In this document: positions 13,649-14,994 of the stretch, piece by piece
Layout: every line of letters begins with the position of its first letter
How positions within the stretch are numbered: position 1 is the first letter of the stretch
Origin: Blautia sp.
GTDB lineage: Bacteria; Bacillota; Clostridia; Lachnospirales; Lachnospiraceae
Assembly: GCA_017515945.1 (NCBI GenBank)
Contig: JAFWDX010000309.1
Span: 1 to 14,994 of the forward strand
Length of the DNA stretch: 14,994 bases
Direction: 5' to 3'
Translations under genes and position numbers: made by a program
The notes under the pieces: model-generated
The model's database searches: none
Told to the model about the DNA's origin: nothing
Seen by the model: the letters and a program-made list of their open reading frames with translations, nothing else

Positions 13649-14788
13649 TCAGTCAGACACATCCACATCCGGCACGATCTGCAGCTTATAATCCGGATAA
13701 GCCTGTTGTATTTCTTCACAGAGTATGCGAATTCCTTCTTTTGGGTTAATGTCAAAGCTCATGACCACGTCGAAACGTATATCCTTTGTCTGTGTATCCA
13801 GATAGAATCCATGGAGCTGTAACGCCCAGTCGTGTGACAGCACTTTTTTACGAATATCGCTTTCAATGCGTCCGCTCTCATTATCACTTGTATTATAGGA
13901 ATACAGACTGACACCGGTCAGGATCACACCGGTTTCTTTATAGACCTTTGTCTCAAGTCTTCTGATCAACCGGTCAATATCCTTTGCGGGCATGTCCTCA
14001 GGCAGTTCAATATGAACAGATGCCAGATTTTTGTCCGGCCCGTAGTTATACAGGATCAGGTCATAAGCCCCGCGAACTTCAGGTTCTTCCGTAATGACCT
14101 TGCGGATCCCGGTTGTCACTTCTTTATCCGCTCTGGAGCCAAGGATCTCATCCAGTGTCTCAGTCATCATTTCGATACCTGATTTGATGATAAAGGCGGA
14201 AATAACGACGCCGACCCATGCTTCCAGGGAGATGCCGGTCACCATGAATATGATGGCGCAGATCAGTACAGATGCGGACAGGATCGCGTCAAACATGGCA
14301 TCCGAACCGGAGGCTACAAGAGAGCCGGAGTTGACTTTTTCACCCTGGGCCTTTACAAATCTCCCGAGGATGATCTTTGTGGCGACGGCTACGGCAATAA
14401 TGACCAGGGAGATGATGGCGTAGTCCGGCTTTTCCGGGTGAATGATCTTTTTGACTGATTCGACGGCGGAGGTGATGCCGGCATAAAGGACGATGCCGGA
14501 TACGATCATGGCGCTTAAGTATTCGATCCGTCCATAGCCAAGCGGATGCTTTTTGTCCGGGAGGCGTCCGGCCAGTTTTGTGCCGACGATGGTGATGATG
14601 GACGAAAGCGCGTCGGACAGATTATTCACAGCGTCGAGAGTGACGGCGATGGAATGGGATGCGATGCCGATCACGGCCTTGAACGCGGCGAGGAATACAT
14701 TTGTCAGTATGCCGATAATGCTCGTGCGGATGATGACTTTGTCACGACTTAGTGAAGCGGTTTCAACGGTTTCCGGTTTTTCACCCAT
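13649..14788 (-). CDS. Cation diffusion facilitator, manganese-type (MntE-like)
   Basis: This 379-residue integral membrane antiporter of the CDF family exports divalent metal ions. It has about six membrane helices in the first 220 residues and a cytoplasmic C-terminal domain; the last 90 or so residues (from about 290) extend beyond the usual domain. The metal site in helix 2 is NNLSD (Asn55, Asp59) and in helix 5 DAMFD (Asp163, Asp167). NxxxD with DxxxD, rather than HxxxD, is the pattern recalled for Mn-exporting members such as MntE. HPLGYGRIEYLSA (81-93) is the usual loop after helix 2. The start at 14788 is chosen over one ten codons upstream because AAAGGAGGT lies eight bases before it. 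The gene is single, with its own promoter. The family is certain; manganese is inference, and iron or zinc remain possible. Confidence 0.93.
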   Translation of the reverse strand: MGEKPETVETASLSRDKVIIRTSIIGILTNVFLAAFKAVIGIASHSIAVTLDAVNNLSDALSSIITIVGTKLAGRLPDKKHPLGYGRIEYLSAMIVSGIVLYAGITSAVESVKKIIHPEKPDYAIISLVIIAVAVATKIILGRFVKAQGEKVNSGSLVASGSDAMFDAILSASVLICAIIFMVTGISLEAWVGVVISAFIIKSGIEMMTETLDEILGSRADKEVTTGIRKVITEEPEVRGAYDLILYNYGPDKNLASVHIELPEDMPAKDIDRLIRRLETKVYKETGVILTGVSLYSYNTSDNESGRIESDIRKKVLSHDWALQLHGFYLDTQTKDIRFDVVMSFDINPKEGIRILCEEIQQAYPDYKLQIVPDVDVSD

Positions 14789-14855
14789 TTGAAATGACCT
14801 CCTTTTTTTGTATTCCATTATTGTCTAATTGGAATACATGGGAATATAAAAATTT

Positions 14856-14884
14856 ATTATATGACATTTTTTTATATTTTGCAA
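14856..14884 (-). promoter_or_regulatory. Promoter of the cation transporter gene
   Basis: On the minus strand TTGCAA (14879-14884), 17 bases, then TATAAT (14856-14861) in very AT-rich DNA. The leader would be about 60 bases. It is too short and lacks the features I would expect for a manganese riboswitch. Confidence 0.65.
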
Positions 14885-14899
14885 TTTATGGATTAAATA

Positions 14900-14930
14900 A
14901 TGAGTCAGAGGGACAGGTTCCTTGACTCAT
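14900..14930 (-). repeat. Dispersed palindromic repeat, copy 6 (inverted)
   Basis: This is the reverse complement of the family consensus, with the core AGGAACCTGTCCCTC as in copy 2. It lies 15 bases upstream of the -35 of the cation transporter gene. Confidence 0.85.
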
Positions 14931-14946
14931 TTGGGGGTAAAAACAA

Positions 14947-14994
14947 ATGAGTCTAAGGGAAATGAGGAGGGAACGAGTCAAGGGGACAGGTTCC
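14947..14994 (-). repeat. Dispersed palindromic repeat, further copies cut by the window end
   Basis: GAGTCAAGGGGACAGGTTCC at 14975-14994 is an incomplete inverted copy that runs off the right edge. ATGAGTCTAAGGGA at 14947-14960 looks like a decayed arm. Together with copy 6 this forms a second cluster like that at 2829-3131. Confidence 0.65.

Noticed and set aside
13378..13749. Open frames across the tandem repeat encoding RDSTYSETP-like repeats
   Set aside because: Two frames are open at once only because the repeat unit lacks stop codons. The units are 17 and 25 bases, not multiples of three, there is no ribosome binding site, and the frames run into the transporter gene on the other strand.

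Overview
The window looks like a chromosomal segment of a low-to-mid GC Gram-positive bacterium of the Clostridia, most likely Lachnospiraceae-like. The reasons are strong AAAGGAGG-type ribosome binding sites, sigma-A promoters with 17-base spacers, and rpsB/tsf proteins that read like those of gut Clostridia. The taxonomic call is inference from recall; no search was run.

Layout. (1) Bases 1-281, minus: the 5' end of a secreted Ig-like (Big_2-type) protein that runs off the left edge. (2) Bases 282-726: a gene-free stretch with a promoter, a terminator and repeats that could be remnants of a recombinase attachment region. (3) Bases 727-2763, minus: rpsB and tsf (ribosomal protein S2 and elongation factor Ts) behind a promoter and a structured leader. 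(4) Bases 2829-3131: a cluster of dispersed palindromic repeats. (5) Bases 3069-8217, plus: a four-gene BMP-type nucleoside ABC importer (binding protein, double ATPase, two permeases) with an internal terminator after the binding protein and a strong final terminator. (6) Bases 8309-10214, plus: two overlapping nucleoside hydrolase genes. Together with the importer this makes a nucleoside uptake and salvage locus: nucleosides enter and are split to base plus ribose. (7) Bases 10274-10490: a hairpin-rich intergenic element. (8) Bases 10491-11285, minus: a secreted L,D-transpeptidase with an SH3-like domain and an acidic linker. (9) Bases 11562-13280, plus: a stand-alone IlvD/Edd-family dehydratase, probably acting on a sugar acid rather than in branched-chain amino acid synthesis. 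(10) Bases 13442-13645: a 17/25-base tandem repeat. (11) Bases 13649-14788, minus: a cation diffusion facilitator with a manganese-type metal-site signature. (12) Bases 14789-14994: its promoter and more dispersed repeats.

The genes are ordinary housekeeping and salvage functions and all full-length frames look intact. The unexplained content is in the intergenic DNA. One family is a 31-base palindromic repeat (six full-size and two partial copies), and most copies lie close to promoters. A second is a 34-base repeat with three copies around the nucleoside hydrolase pair. The third is a 17/25-base minisatellite. I see no transposase, CRISPR array, tRNA, rRNA or defence system, and nothing that I can defend as a wholly new multi-gene system.
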